Source of the DNA: Halobacillus litoralis
Lineage (GTDB): Bacteria; Bacillota; Bacilli; Bacillales; Halobacillaceae
Assembly: GCF_020524025.1 (NCBI RefSeq)
Contig: NZ_JAIVKN010000002.1
Location: forward strand, 930,001-994,000
Reading direction: 5' to 3'
DNA: 64,000 nucleotides
In this document: positions 53,160-62,655 of the stretch, in pieces
Layout of the letters: the number at the start of each line of letters is the position of its first letter
Numbering within the stretch: the stretch's first letter is position 1
Translations under genes and position numbers: made by a program
The notes under the pieces: generated by a model
Database searches by the model: none
Seen by the model: the letters and a program-made list of their open reading frames with translations, nothing else
Told to the model about the DNA's origin: nothing

Positions 53160-54839
53160 TTGAAGAAACAACTAGTATTGCTTCTAACTTTGATGTTTGT
53201 TCTCGTTCTTGCTGCCTGCAGCGGAGGAGGAGACAGTGAAACAACAAACACAGAAGGAGAAAGCTCCGATGAAAATACATCAGAAGACAGCGGTGCTTCT
53301 GGAGATCAGGAAATTACCGTAACAGCTAAAAGTGAAATTCCAAGTATGGACCCTTCTTTAATCACAGACTCTGTAGGGTTCCAGTGGGCTGGAGAAACAC
53401 ATGAGGGCCTTTACCGACTGGATGAAAACGGACAGTTGGTCGATGGAATGGCTGAAAGCTCTGAGGTAAGTGATGATGGACTTACATGGACATTTAAACT
53501 ACGTGATGCAGAATGGTCCAATGGCGATCCTGTAACTGCAAACGACTTCGTTTATGCATGGAGAAGAGCGGTTGATCCGGAAGTAGGTTCTGAATACGGA
53601 CCTTATTTCCTTGGCGGCATCATTAAAAATGCCCAGGCAATCAGTAACGGGGAAGCAGAGCTTGAGGAATTAGGCGCGAAAGCTGAAGACGATAAGACGT
53701 TAGTCGTTAACTTGGAAAAACCGGTTCCTTATTTTGAATCCATGACGGTATTCATTACCTTCATGCCTTTGAACCAGGACTTTGTTGAAGAGCATGGCGA
53801 TAAGCACGCAACAGAAGCTGAGTACACACTGGCGAACGGTCCGTTTAAAATGACGGAATGGAACCACGGCGAAGGCTGGACAATTGAAAAGAATGAATCG
53901 TATTGGGATGCCGATACCGTTCAACTTGATAAAGTCAACGCTAAAGTAATCAAAGAAGTATCCACCGGCGTAAACTTGTATGACTCTGGTGAAATTGATC
54001 AAACCGAACTAAACGCAGAATTCGTGGATAAATATCGTACGGATAACGCGTTTGAAATTGTTGAAAAACCATACTTATATTTCTTCAAATTCAACCAGGA
54101 AGCTAATGACGCCCTGGCTAACGTAAATGTACGTAAAGCTATTTCTTACGGAATCGACCGTCAAGGATTAGTTGATACAATTCTTAATGACGGATCCGTT
54201 GCAGCGGAAGGTTATGTACCTTCAAACTTCGTATCTATGCCTGATAGCGGGGAAGGATTCCGGGAAGCTCAAGGCGCATTGGTTGAATCCAATGCAGAAA
54301 AAGCACAGGAACACTGGCAGAAAGCTTTGGAAGAACTAGGAACAGATTCCGTTGAGATTGAGCTTTTAGGTGACGATACAGGCACATCTAAAGATGCTCT
54401 TGCTTATTACAAGAACCAACTGGAAGAAAACCTTGAAGGTCTAACGATCAAACTTCTTGAAGTTCCTTTCAAAGAACGTGTTCGTCGCGACAGTGCTTCT
54501 GAATTTGAAATGGAAGCTGCTACATGGGGACCTGACTATGTGGACCCGAATACTTACTTGAACATGTACGTCACAGATGGACAAAACAATAACATGAACT
54601 ACTCAAGCGAAGAGTATGATTCTTTAATTGAAAAAGCCAATGGCGAGTACGCTCAGCAGCCGGAGAAACGTTACGAAACGTTCCTGGAAGCTGAAAGACT
54701 CCTTCTTGAAGAAGATGCAGCTGTCGCACCTATTTATCAGGATGCGAAAGCCCAGCTTTTCCGCCCATCCATTAAAGGTGTCTATTCAACAGCAACCGGC
54801 CCTGAATTTGAATTCAAATGGGCTTCAGTAGAAGAGTAA
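53160..54839 (+). CDS. oppA: OppA-type oligopeptide ABC transporter substrate-binding lipoprotein
   Basis: A 559-residue lipoprotein. The signal LLTLMFVLVLAAC ends at the lipobox Cys20, followed by an acidic Ser/Glu/Asp linker and the SBP_bac_5 fold (EIPSMDPSLITDSVGFQ; VTANDFVYAWRRAVDP; a C-terminal AAVAPIYQDAKAQL). It captures oligopeptides outside the membrane for an Opp/App importer. Start is TTG after AGGGGGAATCAA. The permease and ATPase genes are not next to it, so it relies on a system encoded elsewhere. Confidence 0.92.
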   Translation: MKKQLVLLLTLMFVLVLAACSGGGDSETTNTEGESSDENTSEDSGASGDQEITVTAKSEIPSMDPSLITDSVGFQWAGETHEGLYRLDENGQLVDGMAESSEVSDDGLTWTFKLRDAEWSNGDPVTANDFVYAWRRAVDPEVGSEYGPYFLGGIIKNAQAISNGEAELEELGAKAEDDKTLVVNLEKPVPYFESMTVFITFMPLNQDFVEEHGDKHATEAEYTLANGPFKMTEWNHGEGWTIEKNESYWDADTVQLDKVNAKVIKEVSTGVNLYDSGEIDQTELNAEFVDKYRTDNAFEIVEKPYLYFFKFNQEANDALANVNVRKAISYGIDRQGLVDTILNDGSVAAEGYVPSNFVSMPDSGEGFREAQGALVESNAEKAQEHWQKALEELGTDSVEIELLGDDTGTSKDALAYYKNQLEENLEGLTIKLLEVPFKERVRRDSASEFEMEAATWGPDYVDPNTYLNMYVTDGQNNNMNYSSEEYDSLIEKANGEYAQQPEKRYETFLEAERLLLEEDAAVAPIYQDAKAQLFRPSIKGVYSTATGPEFEFKWASVEE

Positions 54840-54854
54840 TAAAATAACTCAGGG

Positions 54855-54885
54855 GACAGAAGAGAAATCTTCTGTCTCTTTTTTT
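54855..54885 (+). terminator. Intrinsic terminator of the oligopeptide-binding protein gene
   Basis: GACAGAAGA gaaa TCTTCTGTC then TCTTTTTTT. Confidence 0.9.
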
Positions 54886-54961
54886 ATGTCCGATTTATTC
54901 CTTGAAAGGGGAGGGGGTTTCACGATATAGTCTCCTAAGATGTAGAAAAAGGGGCGATCCT

Positions 54962-55612
54962 ATGAAGCTTGTATATCGTAGAGTGTTTTATTATACTCTC
55001 GGGATTCTCGTTATGACGCTTGGGATTGCACTTACCATTCAATCCAAGCTGGGAACTTCTCCGTTCGATGCTCTCCTCGTCGGTCTGTACCGGACATTCG
55101 GACTGACGATCGGCAGCTGGGAGATTGTTGTAGGTTTTAGTATGATTGTCTTTAATGCAATAGCTGAAAAGAGGCGGCCGGAATTACTGGCTGTAGCCAC
55201 CTCGTTATTTACCGGAGTAGGAATCGACTTCTGGGTGTTTGCCATCAGAGGTTGGATGCATCCCGATCAATTCCTTCCACAATTCCTCTGTCTAACGGTG
55301 GGCATGATGATTGCAGGGATTGGTATTGCCGTAAACTTACAGGCCGATTTTGCCCCCAACCCCTTTGACAGAATGATGCTCGTGGTGAGCAGCCTGACCG
55401 GCTGGAACGTTACGGTATCAAGAGCACTTATCAGCATATTCCTCGTTCTGTTAGCCGCATTATTTGGTGGAGCCATTGGACTTGGAACCGTACTGATTAC
55501 CTTATTCAGTGGAGCTATCATTCATAAATGCATGGGCTGGATAGACAAGCTGGACCGTCATTTTGTACCAGATCCACGGAAGACCGGGCAAACGATCAAC
55601 GACCGCTATTAA
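54962..55612 (+). CDS. YczE/YitT-like membrane protein
   Basis: A 216-residue protein with five hydrophobic segments and the pattern GIALTIQSKLGTSPFDALLVGL near residues 21-42, repeated in weaker form as GIAVNLQADFAPNPFDRMMLV near 120-140, as in Bacillus YczE and relatives. Start ATG 54962 follows AAGGGGC. YczE affects the Sfp/surfactin system in B. subtilis by an unknown route; function here is unknown. Monocistronic, ended by the shared terminator at 55654. Confidence 0.82.
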   Translation: MKLVYRRVFYYTLGILVMTLGIALTIQSKLGTSPFDALLVGLYRTFGLTIGSWEIVVGFSMIVFNAIAEKRRPELLAVATSLFTGVGIDFWVFAIRGWMHPDQFLPQFLCLTVGMMIAGIGIAVNLQADFAPNPFDRMMLVVSSLTGWNVTVSRALISIFLVLLAALFGGAIGLGTVLITLFSGAIIHKCMGWIDKLDRHFVPDPRKTGQTINDRY

Positions 55613-55653
55613 TATTCTCTGTTCCATGAAAACAAAAGCGTCACTATAAAAAA

Positions 55654-55680
55654 AGAAGGAGAGCTATAGGCTCTCCTTCT
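55654..55680. terminator. Shared bidirectional terminator
   Basis: AGAAGGAGAGC / GCTCTCCTTCT with A and T tracts either side, between the converging YczE-like and hmp genes. Confidence 0.92.
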
Positions 55681-55681
55681 T

Positions 55682-56908
55682 TTAATTTTGTAACTTTTCT
55701 TTCGGTCCAAAGAACTCATAGTGAATGTATTCCTCTGGCACATTCCAGTCCTGTAAAGCTTTATACACGCTCTCCATAAATCCCTCCGGGCCGCAGATAT
55801 AAAACTCTGAGTCATGCGGAACAATGGTTTGGAGCCACTGTAAATCAATATGCCCTTCTTTTTGGAACAAGACGCGCCTTCGATCTTCTTCTGTGGGACG
55901 GACATAAATGATGTGTGTGAAAGCAGAGGGATCATCCACCATCTCACCCTTGAGGGCATGATGATTTCCATTTCGCGCGGCATGAATAAAATACACACTG
56001 CGTTCCTGCTGCTTTTCACGCGCATACTTTTTCATACTCATTAATGGAGTTACGCCACCCCCTCCACTAATCAACACAAGAGGGCGGTCTGTTTTGTCAT
56101 CAAGATGAAAATCACCCGCAGGGGCACTAACGGGGATGATATCTCCTCGATTCACAGAATCATGAAGCCAATTGGAAACCACCCCGCCTGAATGATCTCC
56201 TTCACCTGTTTCACGTTTTACACTAATGCGGTAATGGTTGTTACCTGGAGAATCCGATAGACTGTACTGACGTAAATGGTTGTAGGACTGTTCGGGAATG
56301 ACCGCTTTAACCGTAATGTATTGTCCGGGTTTGAAAGATAAGAGGGGCTCACCATCTTCAGGTTCTAAATAAAAAGAGGTAATCCCATCCGTTTCTTTTA
56401 CTTTATCGACTACTCTAAAGTCACGGTATCCTGTCCATCCACCTTTTTTAGTGCGTATGTCTTGATATAATTCTTCTTCGACATCGATAAATACTTGAGC
56501 AAGAACCCCATAGGCTTTAGCCCAGGATTTTATAATGTCATCGGTTGCCGCATCTCCAAGCACGTCTTTAATCGCTTTTAACAAATACTCTCCAACAATA
56601 GGATAATGCTCAGGCTGTACATTCAAGCTTCTATGTTTTTCAGCGATCTGCCTTACGGTTGGCAGAATTAAACTTAATTGGTCTATATGTTCAGCCGCTG
56701 CATAAACCGCATTTGCCAAGGCCTTAGGCTGTTCTCCTGACTGCTGGTGTGTCTGATTAAATAGATGCCTCAACTCCGGGTGGTCCTCAAATAGCTGCTT
56801 ATAAAAATGACTGGTGATTGCTTCTCCATGTTCAGCCATGACAGGGACGGTCGATTTAATGGTCTGAATGGTATGGTCATCAAGCTGATGCTGCACATGT
56901 ACGGACAT
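55682..56908 (-). CDS. hmp: Flavohaemoglobin, nitric oxide dioxygenase
   Basis: A 408-residue Hmp. An N-terminal globin domain (about 1-140: [28 protein letters not shown], with the proximal His in AAEHIDQL near 85) is followed by an FAD domain (about 150-260; RQYSLSD) and an NAD domain with [11 protein letters not shown] and the C-terminal YHYEFFGP-like [11 protein letters not shown]. It converts NO to nitrate with O2 and NAD(P)H. A perfect AT-rich palindrome sits in its promoter region. Confidence 0.96.
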   Translation of the reverse strand: MSVHVQHQLDDHTIQTIKSTVPVMAEHGEAITSHFYKQLFEDHPELRHLFNQTHQQSGEQPKALANAVYAAAEHIDQLSLILPTVRQIAEKHRSLNVQPEHYPIVGEYLLKAIKDVLGDAATDDIIKSWAKAYGVLAQVFIDVEEELYQDIRTKKGGWTGYRDFRVVDKVKETDGITSFYLEPEDGEPLLSFKPGQYITVKAVIPEQSYNHLRQYSLSDSPGNNHYRISVKRETGEGDHSGGVVSNWLHDSVNRGDIIPVSAPAGDFHLDDKTDRPLVLISGGGGVTPLMSMKKYAREKQQERSVYFIHAARNGNHHALKGEMVDDPSAFTHIIYVRPTEEDRRRVLFQKEGHIDLQWLQTIVPHDSEFYICGPEGFMESVYKALQDWNVPEEYIHYEFFGPKEKLQN

Positions 56909-56939
56909 TTTTAAAACCCCTTTACAGATGGATTTAACC

Positions 56940-56956
56940 TTATAATATTATTATAA
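56940..56956. promoter_or_regulatory. Palindrome in the hmp promoter region
   Basis: TTATAATATTATTATAA is a perfect 17-bp palindrome 31 bp upstream of the hmp start, overlapping a possible -10. A NO-responsive repressor such as NsrR would be expected here, but AT richness alone might produce the symmetry. The remaining 56957-57142 shows no gene. Confidence 0.4.
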
Positions 56957-57142
56957 AATACTAGAAGGAGGGAACAAGGGTTTATTTATCCTATATTTTT
57001 ACAGAACTGTGTCTAAAGAGAAGGCTTTGTTAACGTCTGTTTGATTTTTATTTTCTTCCAGGGCCTATCCGTGTGTTAAACGAGGGGGTGAGACGGAAAC
57101 ATTCCTTCGAGCTCAAGTCTTCCGTAAAAAAGACATAAAAAA

Positions 57143-57170
57143 ACCGTGAAGTCTATAGAGACTCCACGGT
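57143..57170 (-). terminator. Intrinsic terminator of the rpsF-ssb-rpsR operon
   Basis: ACCGTG(A)AGTCT atag AGACT(C)CACGGT with A/T tracts both sides, 17 bp past the rpsR stop. Confidence 0.9.
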
Positions 57171-57187
57171 TTTTAGCGACGCTACTC

Positions 57188-57415
57188 TTACTCCGTAGTG
57201 TAAGGAAGTAGGGCCATTGTACGAGCGCGTTTGATCGCTTTCGTCAATTTACGCTGATATTTTGCAGAAGTTCCAGTTACTCGACGAGGAAGAATTTTTC
57301 CACGGTCAGAGACGAAACGTTTTAGCAAATCAACATCTTTAAAGTCGATGTGTGTGATTCCGTTAGCTGTGAAGAAACACACCTTTTTACGTTTTCCGCG
57401 TCCACGACGTGCCAT
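57188..57415 (-). CDS. rpsR: 30S ribosomal protein S18
   Basis: A 75-residue S18 of normal length, starting [15 protein letters not shown], with the conserved [40 protein letters not shown] region. The two-cysteine zinc site of other S18 types is reduced to one Cys. It is the last gene of rpsF-ssb-rpsR, 21 bp after ssb. Confidence 0.98.
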   Translation of the reverse strand: MARRGRGKRKKVCFFTANGITHIDFKDVDLLKRFVSDRGKILPRRVTGTSAKYQRKLTKAIKRARTMALLPYTTE

Positions 57416-57436
57416 GTAGCATTCACTCCTTTCTAT

Positions 57437-57925
57437 TTAGAATGGTAAATCATCATCGGATATATCGATTGGCTCCCCATTATCTGCGAATGGGTCGTCA
57501 TTTCGTTGGTTGTTATTATTAGAACCGAAGTTGTTTCCTGATGGTTGTTGATTCTGATTTGGCTGGTATCCTGAACCTCCACGGTTTCCTCCACCTTGGG
57601 AAGCACCTTTGGATTCTAGGAACTGTACGCTGTCTGCAACAACTTCTGTTACAAACACACGCTTACCTTCCTGGTTATCAAAGCTGCGGGACTGTAAACG
57701 TCCATCAACTCCAACTAAGCTTCCTTTACTCATAAAGTTAGCCAGGTTCTCAGCTGCACGTCTCCAGACCACACAATTAATGAAATCGGCATCGCGATCT
57801 CCGGAATTGTTGGAAAAAGGACGGTTCACTGCGATTGTAAAGTTGGCAACAGCTACTCCGTTTGGTGTATAGCGTAAATCAGGATCCTTCGTCAATCTGC
57901 CGGCTAATACGACACGATTTAACAT
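57437..57925 (-). CDS. ssb: Single-stranded DNA-binding protein
   Basis: A 162-residue SSB: OB fold (about 1-108, [45 protein letters not shown]), a Gly/Asn/Gln-rich linker and the acidic protein-interaction tail DISDDDLPF. Start is ATG 57925, 8 nt after AGGAG; a GTG three codons earlier lies in the spacer. Confidence 0.97.
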   Translation of the reverse strand: MLNRVVLAGRLTKDPDLRYTPNGVAVANFTIAVNRPFSNNSGDRDADFINCVVWRRAAENLANFMSKGSLVGVDGRLQSRSFDNQEGKRVFVTEVVADSVQFLESKGASQGGGNRGGSGYQPNQNQQPSGNNFGSNNNNQRNDDPFADNGEPIDISDDDLPF

Positions 57926-57937
57926 CAGAACCACTCC

Positions 57938-58231
57938 TTATTTGTCATCTTCGCGTACAGCGATGTGGCGGATAATATCATCCGTGAACTTCGCTTGACG
58001 GTCGAATTCGTTGATTGCTTCACGTGTACCAGTGAAGTCAACCGTTACATAGATTCCATCACGGTAGTCGTTAATTTCGTAAGCAAGACGACGCTTGCCA
58101 ACTTCTTTAACTTCTTCGATCTCCGCTCCGTTATCAGTTAGGATTTTGCTGAAACGATCTTTGACAGATGTTTTCGCTTCCTCCTCGATGTCTGGGCGGA
58201 TGATATACATGATTTCGTATTTTCTACTCAT
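57938..58231 (-). CDS. rpsF: 30S ribosomal protein S6
   Basis: A 97-residue S6 with the usual start ([20 protein letters not shown]), [21 protein letters not shown] and the C-terminal [21 protein letters not shown]. First gene of the operon. AAGGAGGTGAAAACGG precedes the ATG; the leader contains a hairpin (GCTCCTTTGATAG..AAGGAGC) followed by CCGTC that could be the S6:S18 autoregulatory element known in Firmicutes, judged by position and the CCG only. Confidence 0.97.
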   Translation of the reverse strand: MSRKYEIMYIIRPDIEEEAKTSVKDRFSKILTDNGAEIEEVKEVGKRRLAYEINDYRDGIYVTVDFTGTREAINEFDRQAKFTDDIIRHIAVREDDK

Positions 58232-58315
58232 CCGTTTTCACCTCCTTATGGACTTGACGGCTCCTTTTCTATCAAAGGAGCAAGGAGTAATTCGTTTAAT
58301 TACTCACAATAAAGT

Positions 58316-58344
58316 ATTGTACCAAACTTGTCCGTGATTGACAA
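58316..58344 (-). promoter_or_regulatory. Promoter of rpsF-ssb-rpsR
   Basis: Minus strand TTGTCA (58344-58339), 17-nt spacer, TACAAT (58321-58316), about 85 bp upstream of rpsF. Confidence 0.78.
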
Positions 58345-58367
58345 CCTTTCAAAGGAAGGATCCTCGC

Positions 58368-59465
58368 TTATACGTTGAAACGGAAGTGAATAACATCACC
58401 ATCGCGCACCAAATACTCTTTTCCTTCTAAACGGACACGGCCGCGGTCACGTGCGACAGCCATCGTACCAGCATCAACTAAATCATCATAAGAAACCGTC
58501 TCCGCACGGATAAACCCACGCTCGAAATCGGTATGAATGATGCCGGCTGCCTGTGGAGCGGTCATGCCTTCTTTAAATGTCCACGCACGTACCTCTTGTT
58601 CACCGGCAGTGAAATAAGTTGCCAGACCCAATAGGTTGTACGTAGCTTTAATGAGCTGATCAAGTCCTGATTCCTCAATACCAAGATCTTCAAGGAATTC
58701 ATCTTTCTCTTCGCCGTCAAGCTCAGCAATTTCTGATTCAATCTTCGCACAAACCACAATAACTTCAGCATTTTCCTTCGCTGCAAATTCCCGGATCTGC
58801 TTCACTTTATCGTTGTCTGCTTCGCCGATTTCATCCTCACTGACGTTTGCTACATAAAGAATCGGCTTGGAAGTTAATAAATGAAGGCCTTTCACGATCT
58901 TCTGCTGATCACTGCTGAATTCAACCGCGCGGGCAGGTGTTTCTGCTTCCAACGCTTCTTTCAGCTTCTCAAGTACAGCGTACTCAGCAACCGCTTCTTT
59001 ATCTTTCTGACGAGCCATCTTAGCGACACGGTCCATACGCTTCGATACGGTCTCCAAGTCGGCAAGGATAAGCTCAAGGTTAATCGTTTCAATATCGGTA
59101 ATCGGATCCACTTGTCCAGATACGTGTGTGATGTTTTCATCTTCAAACGCACGGACAACGTGACAGATCGCGTCAACCTGGCGGATGTGGGATAGGAATT
59201 GGTTCCCCAGTCCTTCCCCTTTACTTGCGCCCTTAACAATTCCTGCGATATCTGTGAATTCAAAAGCTGTCGGAACGGTTTTTTTCGGGTTTACAAGCTC
59301 GGTCAGCTTATCCAGACGACTATCCGGAACTTCCACGATCCCAACGTTCGGATCTATTGTGGCGAACGGGTAGTTCGCAGACAAAGCGCCCGCTTGTGTA
59401 ATTGCGTTAAATAGCGTAGATTTTCCTACGTTCGGTAAACCTACGATTCCTGCTGTTAGTGCCAT
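58368..59465 (-). CDS. ychF: Redox-regulated ATPase/GTPase YchF
   Basis: A 365-residue OBG-family P-loop protein of normal length. GLPNVGKSTLFNA is at about 8-20, DIAGIVKGASKGEGLGN near 73-89, a coiled-coil insertion in the middle and a C-terminal TGS domain (KEGMTAPQAAGIIHTDFERGFIRAE). YchF prefers ATP and binds ribosomes. It is upstream of and co-oriented with rpsF, with its own leader. Confidence 0.97.
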   Translation of the reverse strand: MALTAGIVGLPNVGKSTLFNAITQAGALSANYPFATIDPNVGIVEVPDSRLDKLTELVNPKKTVPTAFEFTDIAGIVKGASKGEGLGNQFLSHIRQVDAICHVVRAFEDENITHVSGQVDPITDIETINLELILADLETVSKRMDRVAKMARQKDKEAVAEYAVLEKLKEALEAETPARAVEFSSDQQKIVKGLHLLTSKPILYVANVSEDEIGEADNDKVKQIREFAAKENAEVIVVCAKIESEIAELDGEEKDEFLEDLGIEESGLDQLIKATYNLLGLATYFTAGEQEVRAWTFKEGMTAPQAAGIIHTDFERGFIRAETVSYDDLVDAGTMAVARDRGRVRLEGKEYLVRDGDVIHFRFNV

Positions 59466-59716
59466 ATGAGACTTTCACTCCTTAAGGATTTACATACATG
59501 CATGTTCGTCCATTTAATTATAGATTCTGTACTTTAAAATAACAACCTATGCAAAATGCAGCAATAGGGTCGAAAACTTTCCTAAAATTCCTTTTTTCAC
59601 AATAACAAATGAAAAGTCAGCTGCCAAAGGAATACAGTAAAAGAAGTTTCATGGAATATTTCTTCCTCACTCATAACTTTAAGCCCCCAGAAAAAAGGGG
59701 AAAAACCAAAAAGAAA

Positions 59717-59736
59717 CCTTCCGAATGATCGGAAGG
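59717..59736 (-). terminator. Intrinsic terminator downstream of the DUF951 gene
   Basis: CCTTCCGA atga TCGGAAGG, with TTTCTTTTT on the minus strand. 59466-59716 shows no gene. Confidence 0.88.
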
Positions 59737-59746
59737 AGAGTGGTTG

Positions 59747-59941
59747 TTATTCGCTTGTTTCTAATACCTTCTTCATTTTCGTTTCAAATTTGCGGCGTGG
59801 AACGAGAACGCTGTGTCCGCAGCCTTCACATTTAATTCGAATATCGGCCCCCATTCGAATAATCTTCCAGCGGTTTTCTCCACATGGATGGGGTTTTTTC
59901 ATTTGCACGATATCATTAAGTTCATAAGTTTTTTCAGCCAT
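59747..59941 (-). CDS. DUF951 small zinc-finger-like protein
   Basis: A 64-residue protein with KKPHPCGENRWKIIRMGADIRIKCEGCGHSVLVPRRKFE. The cysteines (one in HPCG, two in CEGC) could bind zinc. DUF951 genes lie next to the MscS gene and ychF in many Bacillaceae, as here, 14 bp downstream of mscS. Function unknown. Confidence 0.9.
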   Translation of the reverse strand: MAEKTYELNDIVQMKKPHPCGENRWKIIRMGADIRIKCEGCGHSVLVPRRKFETKMKKVLETSE

Positions 59942-59955
59942 CGGGCAGGCCCTCC

Positions 59956-60867
59956 TTATTCATCTGGATTTTGTGGGAGATTGTTTTGATCTTCACGTGA
60001 ATACAGAACCATTCGTGGGAATGGAATCTCAATTCCTTCCTGGTCTAAACGATTTTTCACTTCTTTCCGGATCATACGGGCAATGACCCAGTGCTCCATA
60101 GGATTCACTTCGGACATGATCCTCATAACAACATCAGATGCCCCAAGGCTTTGTACTCCTAATAGTTCCGGTACATTGATCATAGATTCATAACGGCTCG
60201 GAAGTTCTTTTAATAGTTCTGAAATAACTTTTTCAGCTTTTTCAATATCCTCTTCATAAGCAATGCTTACATCGACGACAGCGATACTGTTATGCATAGA
60301 GAAGTTTGTTACTTGTGTCACATTTCCATTAGGGAGGATATGTACTTCTCCTGTCCAGGCTTTGACTTTACATGTCCTGAGTCCGACTTCTTCCACAAAT
60401 CCTTCTACACCTGAGGTGCGGATATAATCCCCGACAGAGAACTGGTCTTCAAAAATGATGAAAAATCCAGAAATCACATCCCGAACAAGGTTCTGCGCAC
60501 CGAAACCGATGGCCAGACCGGCCACCCCGGCACCAGCGAGAAGAGCGGCAATATCCAAGGTGAATGTATCCAGGATCATAATAAACGCAACAAAATAGAC
60601 GACATACGATAAGGTGTTGATGACGAGCTTGTTCAGTGTCGCTTCACGACGTTGTGAAATTTGAAAAGGACCCCTCCGCTTATTGGCGAAGAAACGGGTG
60701 ATGACTCCTCTTCCAATCCGAATCACTAAAAACGCAATCAACAAAATTAAAATGATTTTAACTGCACCTATTGTGATATTGAACCATAATTCCGGTCCAG
60801 TTACATATTCGACGATCTCATCCCATTTCGTCTTTGCATCATTTACTGTTTTTTCAACATCTTCCAC
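59956..60867 (-). CDS. Small-conductance mechanosensitive channel (MscS family)
   Basis: A 303-residue membrane channel with three hydrophobic segments in the first 130 residues; the pore-lining helix LLAGAGVAGLAIGFGAQNLVRDVISGFFIIFEDQ has the Gly/Ala packing of MscS TM3, and a beta domain (VGDYIRTSGVEGFVEEVGLR) follows. It releases solutes when turgor rises suddenly, relevant for a bacterium facing salt changes. Probably one operon with the DUF951 gene. Confidence 0.93.
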   Translation of the reverse strand: MEDVEKTVNDAKTKWDEIVEYVTGPELWFNITIGAVKIILILLIAFLVIRIGRGVITRFFANKRRGPFQISQRREATLNKLVINTLSYVVYFVAFIMILDTFTLDIAALLAGAGVAGLAIGFGAQNLVRDVISGFFIIFEDQFSVGDYIRTSGVEGFVEEVGLRTCKVKAWTGEVHILPNGNVTQVTNFSMHNSIAVVDVSIAYEEDIEKAEKVISELLKELPSRYESMINVPELLGVQSLGASDVVMRIMSEVNPMEHWVIARMIRKEVKNRLDQEGIEIPFPRMVLYSREDQNNLPQNPDE

Positions 60868-60917
60868 CGCTTTCCCTCCTGCTTTTCTATGAATATGACA
60901 TTCATTTTAACAGGTTT

Positions 60918-61937
60918 CTAGCGAATTTTGAATCTGGAAGTAACGGGGTATATAAGTAGGGCAACCAGCACATATAGATTCAGGATTCCATATAGAGGAT
61001 ACAAATATTCAATAAGCGTCGAGAACCCGAAGGATGTAAAGGGAAGCATGACAGCAATCACCGCCATAGCCAGGATCCAAAGGGGCTGCCTGACATATTC
61101 TCTAAACCTTGTAACAAGTCCGAGCGTTCCTGAAGCAGCGGTTGTAAAAATAGCAATCCATAAAATAATCGACATAAAAATCATCATTTCATAAGGATAG
61201 TGTTTAAGAATAGCGAAAAGGGGGATTTCATAGAGAATAATATCTTCTGAAATTTGAATCAGACTGTTGTTGTAAAGATAGGAAACCGCACCGAGGATGA
61301 CGCCACTTCCGACACTCGCAATCCAAATTTCTCCTTTATGGCGGACCTGGTTGCCGATCGCGCCGAGCACTGCAATCAGCGGAAGAATGTTCAGCGCTGT
61401 AAATGGGAAGGCAGCCATCCAATTACTCATTTCATGCACATGGCCAAAAAGAGACAGCTCCTGATCTTTTATGAAGAGAATGAGGACAAACAAGAGTCCT
61501 GAAATCAACAAAGGTAAAACGAAACTATTTACAACCACAATCCCTTTGACATCCCATACAAAAAGCAGAATCAGTGGAATGACAATGGCAAGGACGCCAA
61601 TGCGGTAGGAAAAATTAAAGGCCTGCCATGTAGCACCGCTTCCTGCGAGCATAACGACGGTTGTTGTAAAGAGGTAGACGATAATCATCCAATCGTACAC
61701 TCCCGTTAAATGCCTGCCGACAATAGCCCGGAGAACAGGTAAATAATGACCGGTTTGTTTTTTATAGCTGATATCCAAAATAACTTTACAGCAGCAGATA
61801 AACATAAGGGCAAATAATAAGATGGCCACACCACTGTTATCTCCAAAGAACTGCCATAATTCCCTCCCGGAAGCATATCCTGCGCCGATGATTGTCCCTA
61901 TGATTAAAAACATCCACTTGCATCCTGCTTTTAGCAT
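60918..61937 (-). CDS. YkvI-family membrane transporter-like protein
   Basis: A 339-residue protein with about ten membrane helices, starting KWMFLIIGTIIGAGYASGRELWQFF, a YkvI/APC-superfamily opening with the unwound GxxxGAGYASG segment typical of LeuT-fold carriers. Substrate unknown. It lies 50 bp upstream of mscS on the same strand and is divergent from yyaC. Confidence 0.83.
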   Translation of the reverse strand: MLKAGCKWMFLIIGTIIGAGYASGRELWQFFGDNSGVAILLFALMFICCCKVILDISYKKQTGHYLPVLRAIVGRHLTGVYDWMIIVYLFTTTVVMLAGSGATWQAFNFSYRIGVLAIVIPLILLFVWDVKGIVVVNSFVLPLLISGLLFVLILFIKDQELSLFGHVHEMSNWMAAFPFTALNILPLIAVLGAIGNQVRHKGEIWIASVGSGVILGAVSYLYNNSLIQISEDIILYEIPLFAILKHYPYEMMIFMSIILWIAIFTTAASGTLGLVTRFREYVRQPLWILAMAVIAVMLPFTSFGFSTLIEYLYPLYGILNLYVLVALLIYPVTSRFKIR

Positions 61938-62026
61938 GCCTGTTCCTCCACATCTATGTATTTGTCACGTATAGAAAGACGGACAACCTTATATACTGTT
62001 ACTACTATGTGTCTGGAGGAGAAGCT

Positions 62027-62653
62027 ATGAATTTCAAGGACAAGTTTTCGAAAGAAGAGCGGCGCGTCAGCACGGATGATCCAGTCATGAGTGACCTGCT
62101 GAGCACTTATTTACAAGAATGGCTTCCGCCTTCAAAGGAAATCATCATTGCCTGTATTGGGACGGACCGATCTACGGGGGATTCCTTTGGGCCTCTTGTA
62201 GGTTCTATGCTTTATGAACAGTCTATTGAAACCTTTAAAATTTATGGAACCTTAGAAGATCCTCTGCACGCTTTAAATTTAAAGGAACGGCTGATGGACA
62301 TCCGCAGGAATCATTCCAATCCCTATATCCTGGCCGTTGACGCCTGCTTAGGAAAATCATCATCTGTCGGTTCCGTTATATTAGGAAAAGGTTCACTCAG
62401 CCCGGGATCGGCATTAAAAAAAGACCTTCCGCCTGTAGGTCAGATGCACATCAGCGGAATGGTCAATGTTAGTGGTTTTATGGAACATGTGGTATTACAG
62501 AATACGAGACTGCACGTCGTGATGCAGATGGCTGCTAAAGTAGCAGCAGCCATTCAGCTGACAGAGGCGAAACGCCGGCAGGTCCGCAGAGACACGGCCG
62601 CTTTTCGAACGTTTACCACCTCAAGTTACCCGTTTAAGAAAATCATCCGGTAA
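62027..62653 (+). CDS. yyaC: Sporulation protein YyaC (GPR-like protease fold)
   Basis: A 208-residue DUF1256 protein. ACIGTDRSTGDSFGPLVGSML (near 44-64), LAVDACLGKSSSVGSVILG and GMVNVSGFMEHVVLQNTRL fit YyaC, related in fold to the GPR spore protease. Its presence indicates a spore former. Start ATG 62027 after GGAGGAG. It lies next to parB as in Bacillus. Confidence 0.93.
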   Translation: MNFKDKFSKEERRVSTDDPVMSDLLSTYLQEWLPPSKEIIIACIGTDRSTGDSFGPLVGSMLYEQSIETFKIYGTLEDPLHALNLKERLMDIRRNHSNPYILAVDACLGKSSSVGSVILGKGSLSPGSALKKDLPPVGQMHISGMVNVSGFMEHVVLQNTRLHVVMQMAAKVAAAIQLTEAKRRQVRRDTAAFRTFTTSSYPFKKIIR

Positions 62654-62655
62654 AA

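Noticed and set aside
59990-60006. CTTCACGTGAAT as a parS site
   Set aside because: Only the core CACGTG with flanking bases matches; the outer parS bases do not, and it lies in the mscS coding sequence.
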